Assembly (NCBI GenBank): GCA_023974075.1
Contig: CM043789.1
Span: 32,756,040-32,820,039, forward strand
Direction: 5' to 3'
DNA: 64,000 nucleotides
Source: Chaenocephalus aceratus
Lineage: Eukaryota > Chordata > Actinopteri > Perciformes > Channichthyidae
Numbering within the stretch: the first letter of the stretch is position 1; every line of letters begins with the position of its first letter. Below are positions 1 through 18,200 of this stretch, piece after piece. A model generated the notes under the pieces. That model ran no database searches and was not told the origin of the DNA. It saw nothing but the letters and a program-made list of their open reading frames with translations. A program made the translations under genes and the position numbers.

Positions 1-696
1 GGCGTGCAGGTGAATGTCAACGTGGATAAAACCGTGCAGTGCTCGCTGGGTCCTAAAACACTGTTCTGCTCAGAGGGAGTGCCCCTGTCAAAGTCCCCCA
101 AGAGCCCGGGGCTGGTTAAAGCAGAGGGAAAGGCCCCGTACAGCACTACACCGGTAAGCCACATGCGCTCCCTGCGGCCTGTGTCAATCTACTCCCCCGT
201 GTTTGACCGCAGGATCTCCAGGAAGAAACTCAGCTATGCGGATGAAAGTGAAGGAGAAGCCGACGAATCCGTGGATCACGTTGAGTCAGGGCATGAATGT
301 GAGAAGGGTGACAGTAGCGAAGAGGACACCGGGAAGGACTTCAAGACAACTTTCCACAGGTCTACAAAGGGGTCCAGCTTTCAGTTCCTGGAGCAGAGGT
401 ATGGCTTTTTCCACTGCAAGAAATGCAACATCCGGTGAGAGAGTGCATATGTTTGGTGCATCACTGGAACCAGTAAGGTGTACTACAAGCAGCTCTGCCG
501 GAAGTGTCAGGTTGGGTTTAACCCCTACAGGGTGGAGCCCATCCTCTGCAAGGACTTCTCTCAGACTACCTGCAACTGTGAGAAGAAGCTGCGGCACATT
601 AATATGAAGAAGCCTCACCGCCAGGACCTGTGTTGTCGCTGAAAGGGCTCGAGGTTATCCTGCGACGCCACCTACAGCTTCAAATACCTCGTCTGA
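1..696 (+). pseudogene. zar1/zar1l-like processed pseudogene (5' end outside window)
   Basis: Reading frame 1 is open from the first base and encodes a zygote-arrest family protein, starting in the QCSLGP segment and ending in the family's cysteine-rich RNA-binding C-terminus. That end includes FQFLEQRYGFFHCKKCNIR (about codons 127-145), a YVWC block, CRKCQVGFNPYRVEP, and RPHRQDLC-like and SCDATYSFKYL blocks, with a terminal TGA at 694-696. Two TGA codons interrupt it: 436-438, where the family has Trp, and 640-642, where the family has a zinc-ligand Cys. No frameshift occurs across 232 codons. ZAR1 genes normally have introns, some within this domain, yet none is present here, so I infer a retrocopy. 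No clear poly(A) tail follows; a dispersed repeat starts about 30 bp downstream. The intact family members act in oocytes, binding maternal mRNAs. The copy probably lies in vstm2l intron 1. zar1 versus zar1l is not resolved. Confidence 0.8.
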
Positions 697-727
697 GCTG
701 CCCTGCATGTTCGCTCGGGTTTGGAAT

Positions 728-1024
728 GGTAAATGGACTGTACTTATATAGCGCTTTATCCAGTCTTTAAGACCCCTCAAAGCGCTTTACATACTACATG
801 TCGTTCACCCATTCACACCCATTCATACAGAGCAGTGTATGTTACTCTAGGACCTAACATGCATACACATTCACACACCATTGGCCATGCCATCGGGAGC
901 AACTCAGGGTTAAGTATCTTGCCCAAGGATACATCGACATGTTGACTGCATGGGCTGGGATCAAACCCACAACCTTCTGGTTTAAAGATGACCGCACTCC
1001 CTCACAGCCACAGTCGCCCACTGT
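728..1024 (+). repeat. Teleost dispersed repeat ending in CAGTCGCCC-like box
   Basis: The stretch has the layout of a very common fish repeat: a 'TATATAGCGCTTTATCCAG' start, an 'AAGCGCTTTACA' box, 'CACCCATTCACACCCATTCA', 'TTGCCCAAGGATACATCGAC', a 'GGGATCAAACCCACAACC' box resembling a tRNA B-box, and a final 'AGCCACAGTCGCCC'. I recognise the pattern but cannot assign a Repbase family. The short ORFs in it are not genes. Confidence 0.7.
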
Positions 1025-1354
1025 AACCACTGTGTTGGAAGATCCCATTCCTCAGCAGACATTCAGTACATGCCACAAATGGAAGTTGACTCTCGTAACG
1101 GACTTTAAGATCTTCATATATTCTCCTACCAGCGAGTAGATGGAGATCTTTTGGTGGTTTATTTGAAGCAATCTCGAAAAATCTTTGTTTCCCCTAATTA
1201 TCCTGGAGCGTAACTTGAACATAAACTATTTTTGTAAGGACAAATTAAATAAATGTATGTTTCATGTAGTAGCTGTAAGTACAGTATAAGCTCTGTTATT
1301 GGTTTGGATGTTTCAGTGTCTTGGGGACACTTCTTTTATGGGGGGGGGGTGGGG

Positions 1355-1648
1355 TGTGACAACCCTGTGGTTGTCCACCAGTTGGTGCTGCTGTAACCTG
1401 TGTTTCTTGTAATCAGCAGTGATGGGACCCACCTGTGGCACTTGATTCCAGTAGATAAGAGGGCTGCAGAACAGGCTCTCGCTCTCTCTCAGCTGCCCTG
1501 CTCGGTGCAGCAGGACACTGCTCCTCTGTTCCGTTTTATTTTTGGTTGTAACCACTGTGTTGGATAAAATAAAAAATAAATGATTGTTTTGGGCAACTCC
1601 GGTGTGGAACTGTTGTCCTTATGTTACAAGCAGAGCCAGCTTGTAACA
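1355..1648 (+). mobile_element. Probable solo LTR (same family as 63492-63831)
   Basis: The stretch begins TGTGACAACCCTGTGG and ends GAGCCAGCTTGTAACA. This matches the TG...CA layout and the terminal words of the better-defined copy at 63492-63831. Inside are a TATA-like 'AGATAAGAGGGCTGCAG', a CT-rich stretch, and overlapping AATAAA signals near 1566-1580, in the order expected of an LTR. No internal retrotransposon genes are next to it. A target duplication is not evident (GGGG left, GATG right), so it is older or rearranged. Confidence 0.55.
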
Positions 1649-1794
1649 GATGTCTATGTCTGGACCGCTCTCCTGCAGGGGACGTGGTCAGCTGCAGCTC
1701 ACAGAATCAGCCTCCTGCAAAAACAGCGCTGGAAAGAGCAAATGGAGCGAAATGAGGCATGGCTAAAATGCAGGATCTGTTTGGTATTTTGAAA

Positions 1795-1874
1795 AAAAAA
1801 CTATATTTATATACTTTATATAGGTATGGCTCTACAATATATTGTTCAAATATAGCATGATAGGTGTCCTTTAA
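1795..1874 (+). repeat. Relic 3' end of the TTAA element seen complete at 41314-41964
   Basis: The last ~75 bp (TATAGGTATGGC..., ATATAGCATGATAGGTGTCC, then TTAA) match the right end of the 651-bp element in the GEF intron with few differences. The left end is missing, so this is a truncated copy. Its flank at 1871-1874 is TTAA, the same target motif. Confidence 0.55.
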
Positions 1875-8699
<6,825 letters not shown>

Positions 8700-9262
8700 A
8701 GGGTCTGCATGTTCATGACTTATCTCTACAGAGGGACTGTCACCAAAACACCCGTCATCACAGACTGGTTTGTGTTATAGTGAAAGTAATGTAAGGCTGT
8801 AATTACAGAACATTTGTTTTTGTTATTTTGTATTTTTCGACTCACTCAACTGTAGTTTTCCTCACAACCCAAAACTGCAGTGGAGAGTCAGAATTATCAT
8901 CAATGTCATAAAAATGAAAAGGGGATACAGACACAAAACAGATAATTTCCCATTCTGCTGTCTTTTACCAAAACATATGCCAAAGGTTGCAGTATTTTAA
9001 TGTTAATGCTTTTGAAGAAATAAATAATATATCAAGCTTTCTTTCATTTATCTGAGAACATTTCAAAGTGCTTTGTTTTATTCATGTAATCTTTGTTAAA
9101 GCAGTATCTGTATTAAGCTTTCTAAACCTATATATGTAACTATAATGTTTGTCAAAATAAAAATGTATGCCTTCATCACATCAAATAATGTATTCATTCT
9201 TATGTATATTCAAATCTTAGCACTGTAGACTTTTAATGTATTCGTAAAATAAAATGTACTGT
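8700..9262 (+). other. vstm2l 3' UTR with poly(A) signals
   Basis: AT-rich sequence follows the vstm2l stop. AATAAA hexamers occur near 9019-9026, at 9156-9161 and near 9247-9252. Any could end the message; the second and third are the better-spaced candidates. No ORF of note. Confidence 0.5.
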
Positions 9263-11027
9263 GCTGCTTAAACAAATGACTCAAGAACCACAATGTGTGT
9301 TAATATCTCCAACTTTTTTTAAATAATTTTCTCAACAACAATATCACCTTTTGTCTAAACTTTAATGAGTTTGTCATCCGAGTCACATTCTCCTTTTGAC
9401 TGTGTTTGTTCTACTGTTAGTGCTGCTGTTCAGTATTTGTTCTATTAAATACATTCATTTGAAATTACTTTTAACTCGTAACTCGTAACTAGTATTAGAG
9501 CCAGTATTTTTGTTTTACAAAAAGGGCCACCTAATTGTGATCTGTAGTCAAGACGGTATAAAGGACTACAATTCCCACAGCGCCAGCCTCTAAATAGACA
9601 GATATGGGCCACCTGTGTTCAGACGCCATCGAGGCACAGTTTTTAATCGTTAAAGTTGTACAAGCCAATGCAAAGAAAGAAAGAAGGACCACCTAAGTTG
9701 TTCATTATTTTATTTGAGTTTTGCCTCTTGTTTGATTTGTTTTGACTATTGTAAATGCCTGTTTTTTTGTTGAATGTGTGAAAAGTTTATTTTAACGCAT
9801 AGCAAAATAACACACAGCAACGGAGGCCAAGCAAGTTATCCAACTGTGAGTAAACGAGTTAGAGCTGTCTGTTTAAGGCTTTTAGTTTGGATATTTGATA
9901 AACATTCACTCAAGTCGACTTACTGAGTTTCACAGACTGAGCGCTGAAACTCAATAATACTCAGTAACACTTACTTTACCAGGATCCTTCTTGCTGATAT
10001 TCAGTCTCTTACTTTGTTACTATTATACTGCACTGCACATCATAGATGTGTCTACGAGAGTGGGTAAGCCTTGTTCTCTGTAGAGGAAATATGTGCTTCG
10101 GCGGCACAAACTAACCAGTCGGTTGACCCTTATGTGTCCTGAATTTTAACTGCAGTACCTGCCAAAGATCAAAGAGGTAATTACTTGTATTCACCGGAGA
10201 AGGTTAAAACTATGGTTATTTGGTGTTTTATATTGTACTTTTTACTTCACTACACATCCTGTTAAAATTGTATTTTTCTTTTGGCACCCAGCAGCATGCC
10301 GCACAAAAAGAAGCTCTCTGGCCTTTTTTTTAACCATTGCAATTACTGTTTGTGACCAGGAGAGAGCAGCACTTTCTCTAACATTAGGAACATGAATAAC
10401 ACATGCATACTTGCATGCCCACACACATGCCCATATGAATGGTAGAAGTAAATGTCTTGTACAAGTTGGTGTGTTGTTATAGTCTAAAGGAAGAGTAGTG
10501 GAAATTGTTATATTACTGCAGCTTACCATGCAGAAGACAGATCACCTAAAGCATCCACGGGTCTATATTTTATAGACCACCATTTATTTTTAATTACGAT
10601 AGGATGTCAGTACTCTACCCATATGGTGAAAGGTGAAGCTGAAAAAACGATAAACACATTGCTTTGATGCAAGGGTGCAACAACTCTTTTAATTGTAGCA
10701 ATGAAAAGGTATAAAAATAAAACATAGTACTAAAGTGACTAGCTATTAATTCAGATCACAGTATATATTCTGTCAACATTTTAGCATGCACAGATTTAAT
10801 AAGCCTTAATGAGCATAAAGCGTTGTCACTAAAATATCTGGCTCAGAAAAATATACATTAAGCATTTTGGACTAAACAGTGAGATTATAAAGTATTTGAG
10901 TAGAAAAGCTTTTTGTTTTCAAACTGTGCAAAAAAGGGTTAATTTGCATATCTTTAGATGGCTAAAGGCTTGCAGTAACTGTTGACAAAAGAGTGCCGGC
11001 CCGGCCATCTCATGGACTGTAAAGGCT
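9263..11027. other. Intergenic region between convergent vstm2l and tgm2
   Basis: No exon-like sequence is seen on either strand. Contents are AT-rich unique sequence, a doubled 'AACTCGTAACTCGTAACT' near 9473-9489, and a possible unclassified repeat around 9520-9850 ('GGGCCACCTAA...', 'GGACTACAATTCCCACAGC'). It should also contain the tgm2 3' UTR; a candidate minus-strand AATAAA is the TTTATT at about 10583. Confidence 0.5.
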
Positions 11028-12242
11028 TTATTTTTTCCCGATAATGACATTCTTGTAGCCCTTGACATGACACAGTTTGTTGCTGTCGAAGTCGACCACC
11101 AGCTTTCTCAGCCCAGAGTGAGTGGGAGTGAAGTACATTTTCACCTTGGCATCCTCCCCAGGTCCCACTGAAGAGCCAAGCCTGTAGGGTAAATATTTAG
11201 ACAGTAAGATTGTGACACGTACAGAGAGAGACATTTTTCTTAGTCTTGATTGAATAAATGTTTAGACGATCAATTACCACTGACTAACGACTCATGACAG
11301 TTTACACTATGTATGGAGATGATGGGAAGGGAGCGGTAGTTTATGAACTTAGCATACAGTAAATGACTAAAGATCATTAAAAAAACTTGAACAATAAGGC
11401 CTCCTCACTAGTATATTATAGCATTCTTAAACTGGTCACGGCCCCACTAAGCCTCTGCTTCTTTAGCAGTGGGCTCCTGTCCTGACTAAACAGAGGCACA
11501 TCCAGCCACACATCTGGAGGCTGCACCAAGAGCAGGGGAACGAGTCATAAAACAAAATAACACATAACTCAGAGTTTGGAAGTCGAATGGGAAAAAAAAA
11601 AATGTCCACGACAGACAAATATGATTTGAAAAGGTCAAAAGTTGCCCATGTGTTGTCATAGCAAAAGAGGCAGAATGAGTCTGGTTGCTCTGCGCCCTGT
11701 CACTGAATTTAGATTTCTATCAGATTTCATTCTTGGAGAACCTTTTTTTATTATAATTGATTGTGTGCATGTTTGTGTCTGCAGAGTGGAAGGTCAGTTA
11801 CTGCTCATTTATGACAGGTCAGTGGTTAGTTTTAATGAGTAAAGAAAATGATTTCAATCTGTGTAAGAAGGAACTCATACAACCTCTCAGAGAGGACTTG
11901 TCCCGAAGTCAGGTTGGACCCTTCGATGCTGAAGCAGCAGTTCTCCAGCGCCTCTGGAAGAGGGTTTTTGAGGGTGATCTCTGCAGCCAGCTTCCTTCCT
12001 TCCTTCGGTTCACCCAGGATCTGCAGAGCACAAGAACTTAGTGAATGAAAGGCTCACTATATGTTGAAAACTATTTTACTTTACTTTACCTACTTGGGTA
12101 AAGCGTGGTTTATACATACTTGGGAACATGTGTTGTTGATACAATACTCTAATCCTATATCTACGTCCTAGTGATTAACTGGCCTGCTTTGGTTTCACTT
12201 TTCTAATACATTTTCAGGGCTTGTTTTGACTTTGGACATTAC

Positions 12243-12288
<46 letters not shown>

Positions 12289-15200
12289 CTTTTTTGGCAT
12301 TGTTATTTAAAAGTTGTCTATAATGTATAGCTCCAGTTGCAGGTCATATACTCACTCTGACTTTGATTTCAGGATTCTCCAGCACAATGTTCCTCACAGC
12401 CAGCATTGCCTGACTGTTGGAGAAGTCTATCAACAGAACTGCCAGGCGGATCAAGTTGTCCTCAGTGAGTTGCTCACCGTACTTAGAGTAGTTCAGTCTT
12501 AGTGGGACGCGCCTCTCTAGAAGAAAACACACACTCTATTGAATACTCACAGTGCAAAGTCTAGTGTATAGAGCATTCACATGAAAAACACTACCTCACC
12601 TGCTCCTGGGGAGAGCTCAACATTGAGCAGATCTTTAAAACCACAATTATTTCCCATATGTCCGCTGTAGGACACAGCACAGGATCCAAACACCAGTCGG
12701 CACTTCTTGTCGCTTTGCGTGTTGTTTGTGACCACGGCGAACACGTCAAAGTCGCAGCCCTTTCTCATGTCTGACGTGACTTTGATGGCGATGTGTAGGC
12801 CTTCATTTTGCTGCTGTTGGAGCAGCTTGTTCTGGTGGTTAGCCTTCTTGAAAGCCTCCCGCTCTTCATCAGAACCTGGAAATATGGACGTCATATTTAT
12901 TTAATGTCAAATTGACCCTTTTTATAAATAGGACCTTAAATCTGACCTTCTTGAACACTTTATGTACATTAAGAATAACACAAATACTGATAGGGAATGT
13001 AAGAATGTAAACAGCAAGTGAACTCTTTGTGACCTGCTGATATACGAAAAAGGCCTGTACAGTATAAAGTCATGTTTACGGTGTCTTGTGATAATATAGA
13101 AATGATAAGGACCACCCCTATTGAATTGTAGTTTAGTCTATCTCTTTATACCTTCAGGGTACTTGTAGAGATGAGTGACGTCCTCTCTGGCGTCACTGCC
13201 CACTCTCTTTGTGCTGATTTTCTGGCCCACAAATGTAGTGTATGTGGTGACTTTTGATGTGCTGCCGTCTTTTTTCTTCATGATGTTGACGACATCAGCA
13301 TTGACCTCAGCAAAGACAAATGGGGCGTCGTACTTGAAAGTGAGCTCACCCTCCTTAATGGCTCTGACAGGGGTTGGGCCGCAGCAGAACACTCCTAAGT
13401 TAAACAGATCAACTTTGGTGAGGATTTGTCTTGATCAAAAGTAGGCTCATGTATTCATTGATTGAAGTGTGATCAGTACCTTCACTTTTCTCCTGAGGTG
13501 TAGGGTCACTGGCCTGCCAGCCGTGAAAATCAGATTTAAATTCAGGCCGGCTCATCCAGTTCTCAACCCAGCAATGATAATTCCTACAGATACAAACACA
13601 CCATCAGCCTCCTACACTTTCTGTTATCAGTATTTACTGCAAACTGGACGGTCAAGTCGTAGTTAATAATCAAAGCAGGGTGATGTGCCTAACTACAGAA
13701 ATGTAAGTTAATATTAGAGCTGCAACAATTATTGACAAATAAATAAGTGGATCAACCAAACAAATTATTTGGCAACTATTTGAATCGTTTAATCGGAAGT
13801 GTAGAATATGCTATTTTAAGATATTTTGCTTTATCTGTTATGTATCCTATTTAAGGTTATCTTTCGGTTAACATTGACAAAACAAGACATTCAAAGACTT
13901 CAACATGGTCTTTGAGAAACTGGGATGGATGTTTTACACCATTTCCTGACAATCTACACATAAAATGATAATGCAAATAATCTTTAGTTACAAGTTACAA
14001 CCCTACATATTAGATCATAATTTAAAGTATGTAAATACTACGCAACTCTGCCTCCTCCTGTACATACATTAGATATGTTCTTACCATATCATTTCTCTAG
14101 ACTTAAGGAGGTCACCGTTTTCATTGATGTAGCGTTCGATCACCAGGTCGCCGTTGTTGTCGTGGGCTGACACGTAGTTGGTGACGACTCGGCAGGGGAT
14201 GCCAAGCGCTCTGGAAACTAACAGGGTATAAAAGCAACTTACATGAGTATTGGAATGCTAAAAGGAAGAGACAAATGTATATATTTACTGTGTTTACACA
14301 TTTCTTGTGTCTGTTTGAGACAAATCGAATGTGTTTTTCAGTGATAGGATATCTTACTTGAGCAGGCCACAGCTGCAAACACCCAGCACTGTCCGTAGCG
14401 AACAGGCTGACAGGCCTGTTTATCCCAGTTGCGCAGAATCTCCACACTGCCCTTCCAGAACAGGGGGCTGACACCTCCTTCATAGCCATCTGTCCATTTT
14501 CCCAGCAACACCCCTTTGTCGTCATTACAATTCACCTAACAGGCAAAGGAATAATACACTTACATTCTGAAATCCAAGCGTTTTAAATGTTTCGTTTAAA
14601 ATGACATCATCTGTGCAGATGAACAAAGGATAAGTGAAAGGAAATGAGTACCATGGCACTGAGCACCCTGGAAACATAGATGGGATTTCTCCTCCCTGAG
14701 CAGTCTTTGCCAGGATTTCGCAGACATTTAGGATTCATATCCAAAATCTGCAGACAGGTATCCAGGATTCCACTTTCAAACTGTACAGAAAAAACCGCTG
14801 ATTAGTTTCTTATTACTGACACAAGGTTAGAGATGGTGAAATCACCAAGGAGAGATTAGACAAGTCCGTTTCGAAACAACTAAAACCGGTGCAAACGCAT
14901 AGCGTGGAACTCTGGCATGCTGTAAAGCCCAATAGCTGCACAAGTAATGCTTATGCCAGGCTTATCACACTTTGTGTCAGATATCAAAGAAAAGGCAGGA
15001 AAAGATAACACTCCCCTCATGCTATCAGACTCAGACTGTACACTGTCAGATATAAATGCCTCAGCTAATTCAAGCGCCAAATATTTTTTATAAATGCACA
15101 TATCTTCCTGTTACCAAAATAAGGAGGACTCAAACTCCTTTGCCACTCAGACACAATGTTGGCTCTCAGACTGGACAAAGTGTGTAAGATGAAGTGAGGC

Positions 15201-18200
15201 TGACAGCAACAGTGTTGGTGTTGGTACCTGTCCAAAGTTCCAGGGTGTAGATATGGGAAGTTTGTAGCTGCCTCGAAAGATGATTCCATCCTGAGATAAG
15301 ACGTATTCTTCCAAACTCTGCTCATTTTCCATGTACACTGCATCTCCTGTTGCCAAGAAACATTAAGAATAATATCATGAATGTCCTAATACATGTCTGA
15401 AGTGGAACATCAGTTGACTTCAATTTCTTCGGAAGCAACATTTTTAACCACACCCTGCAATCTGGTGGAGTTCATTCACAGCTTTATAAGTAGGATTTAC
15501 AGATGCTTTGTGCATTACCAGGCCAGCTGTTTCCCTCTATTTCCATTATGCTAAGTTTAACTGGCTGCTTGCCCATATTTACCAGAACAGTGTAGATCGG
15601 CAAAAAAAACATCAATAATTATATTTCCCAAAATGTTTAACTATTTCTTTAAAGTCAAACAACAATTATTCAACAAAACTATTCAGCTAATCATTCTCCT
15701 ATACCCTCTGTGCTGCAGTGCTCTTAAATAACTTCTGTCTTAAGGCCCTGACACACCAACCCGATTTTGGGAGTCAGAGGCCGTCAGAGGCTGTCGGGCA
15801 TTCGCGGCGCCGTAGTCAGGTTGGTGTGTCCCGCACCGTCGACCGTGACACGCCTTATTTGGACTGCCAGACCCGATGCATGGCCGATTCAACATGTTGA
15901 ATCGGCCATGCATCGGGTCTGGCAGTCGGACCAAATAATCACTCTGATTGGCTGTTCAGCTAGCGAATCAGTGCATGAAAAGCGAAGCGGAAGTGAGGGA
16001 CGTAAACAAACGATTTAAGAAGGCACACACAGACTGCTATTCATTTTCATCTCATCATGGCGATCTGGAATGATGCAAACGAAGACCTGCTCATCACCTT
16101 GATCCAGGAGAGGCCAGCTCTGTATGATATTACGGAGAAAAGATACTCTTCTTCTTCTCTGTCTTCCGGTTGTTGCCTCTTTTGAATGACGAATACACAC
16201 TACCGCCGCCTGCTGGTAAGGAGAGTTATTGCCACTCACGCACTGAAGTCGGTGCGGTGTGTTCCCGTGCGACACATGGCCAAAACGCAGGAGAACACGG
16301 CCAGGCAACAGCCGACTTCAGCGTCGGATAGTCCTCTGGTGACTGCTTGGTGTGTCAGGGCCTTTAAGCCCACTTTGGTATACCACATGAACTTCAAAGC
16401 ACTTTGTAGCTTAAGATCGCAACACAAGATCCACCACATGACAGCTTGACGTATGATCTGTTTACCCACCTGGGCACCAGGGGTTAAAGAGCAGGATGAA
16501 CTCAATCCGCTCCGATGGCCCCAGGGTCAGGGTGTAGCGGCCGATAGGTGCGTCAGGGGCGGAGCAGAGGGACAAGGCCACCATGTCTCCGGGGGGGCTG
16601 GTGACAGCAGCACTCCAGTGGGAAGTGTCAATGCTGGCAGACAGACCAAAGGAGGCCCTGGTGCCATACTGCTCATTGGGCTGAGGACCTGCATGTGACA
16701 AATAACTTAGTTAGAGATACCATCTGGGAAATATTTTGAGTCTGGGCAATGGAAACTTTCAGGGTGCATTTGCCTGTTTTCCCAACCCTGACTATATTTA
16801 GTTCAAACATCCCTGGAATCTGTTCTCATGCATGGACAGCTTAACTGTGTAATGTTATCTCATCATACTTGACTTGTATTGCTTGATAATGTTATCTATG
16901 ATTATACACATGCTTTCCTGTCTGCAAGCAACATTTCCTGTTTTGGATATGATGGCGAGTAGCAGCTGACTCATCATACTCTGCATGAGAGTTTATCCAA
17001 ATATGAACTGAGGAGAGTAGTCAGATGTCTCTGTGTTTACTTAGTGTTCAAACAGCAGAAAATGATGAGTAAACTGTAACTGTGGCTCCTAACAATAACA
17101 GCTTTGACCTCTAACACCCACAGAACATTAAGGGACAAAACAACAGAACATATTAAAGCTACTGTAAGTGTGCTCTTTGTAAAAGCCAGTAGTGGTGTCA
17201 CTGAAAAATGAATGGGAAATTGCTTTATGTTCCTCCACAGCTGCTTCCCCTGATCCCATACAATCACAATAGGTTGCTTAAGAAAAAACACACCGTGAGT
17301 TCCAATGTGCACTAAGGTCCTGCATTAGAGGGAAGTGATCACAGGGATACTTACAGAAACGTTTATAACAATTTAAAACCTTTACTTAAACTTGTATGTG
17401 TACAGAAAGATGTAAAAGTAAAGAGGTAAAGTAGTAGTAGCACCTGTCTCTGCGACAAACTCAAGGGAGCTGACTCCCGGTTGGAAGGTTCCGGAGCGAA
17501 GGTAGAGGCTGATTGTGAACACCTGGCCTCTCCTCAGGATCAGACGGTCCACACCGTTGAGATCGGTGCGATGGTCGGTGTTGTTGAACTCGCACTCCAG
17601 GTTCCAGCGTTCAATGTCCAGAGCTGAAAAGACGTGAGGGCATTTAAAAAGCACTGAAGAAATTAGCAGAAAGCATAACCCTAAAAAAGTGGTGTTGATC
17701 ATTATATATCTCTACCATTATCAACCTTATAAACATTTATGTGTTGCTATTCAATACGGTGTGAATTATTTTAAGTATTCTCTTAAGCTGTTGTCGTTTT
17801 CTTCAACAAATAATGCATAACGTGTTACATAGCAAGTAGCTCTCTTTATATTCATTAAAATGAGTAGAACATATAGTTCTACGTGTATATTCATCTATTT
17901 TGAGCACTCTCTAAGCACGGTTCTTGGATCTTAATTGAATGTCATAGGAGGATATAGTATATGTTTATTGAATCATTTAAATGCCACAACAACTCCTGAT
18001 TATGTTTTATAATGTAAAACTGTGAATAACTTGTTTTTTTCCGATGGCAGACTTGTGGTAAATTAACCAGAGATCTGTAGTGTACGGAGAGTCTGAATCT
18101 TGTTGTTGCAATTAACATGTTTTTATGTATTCTTTACTTTCCTGGCTACAAGTTGACTTATATAACAAAACAAAAAAGGTCAAATGTTTATTATTTATCC

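Noticed and set aside
436..642. The two TGA codons of the zar1-like copy as selenocysteine or readthrough sites
   Set aside because: One replaces a Trp, no SECIS-like hairpin is evident after the final stop, and a decaying retrocopy explains both simply.
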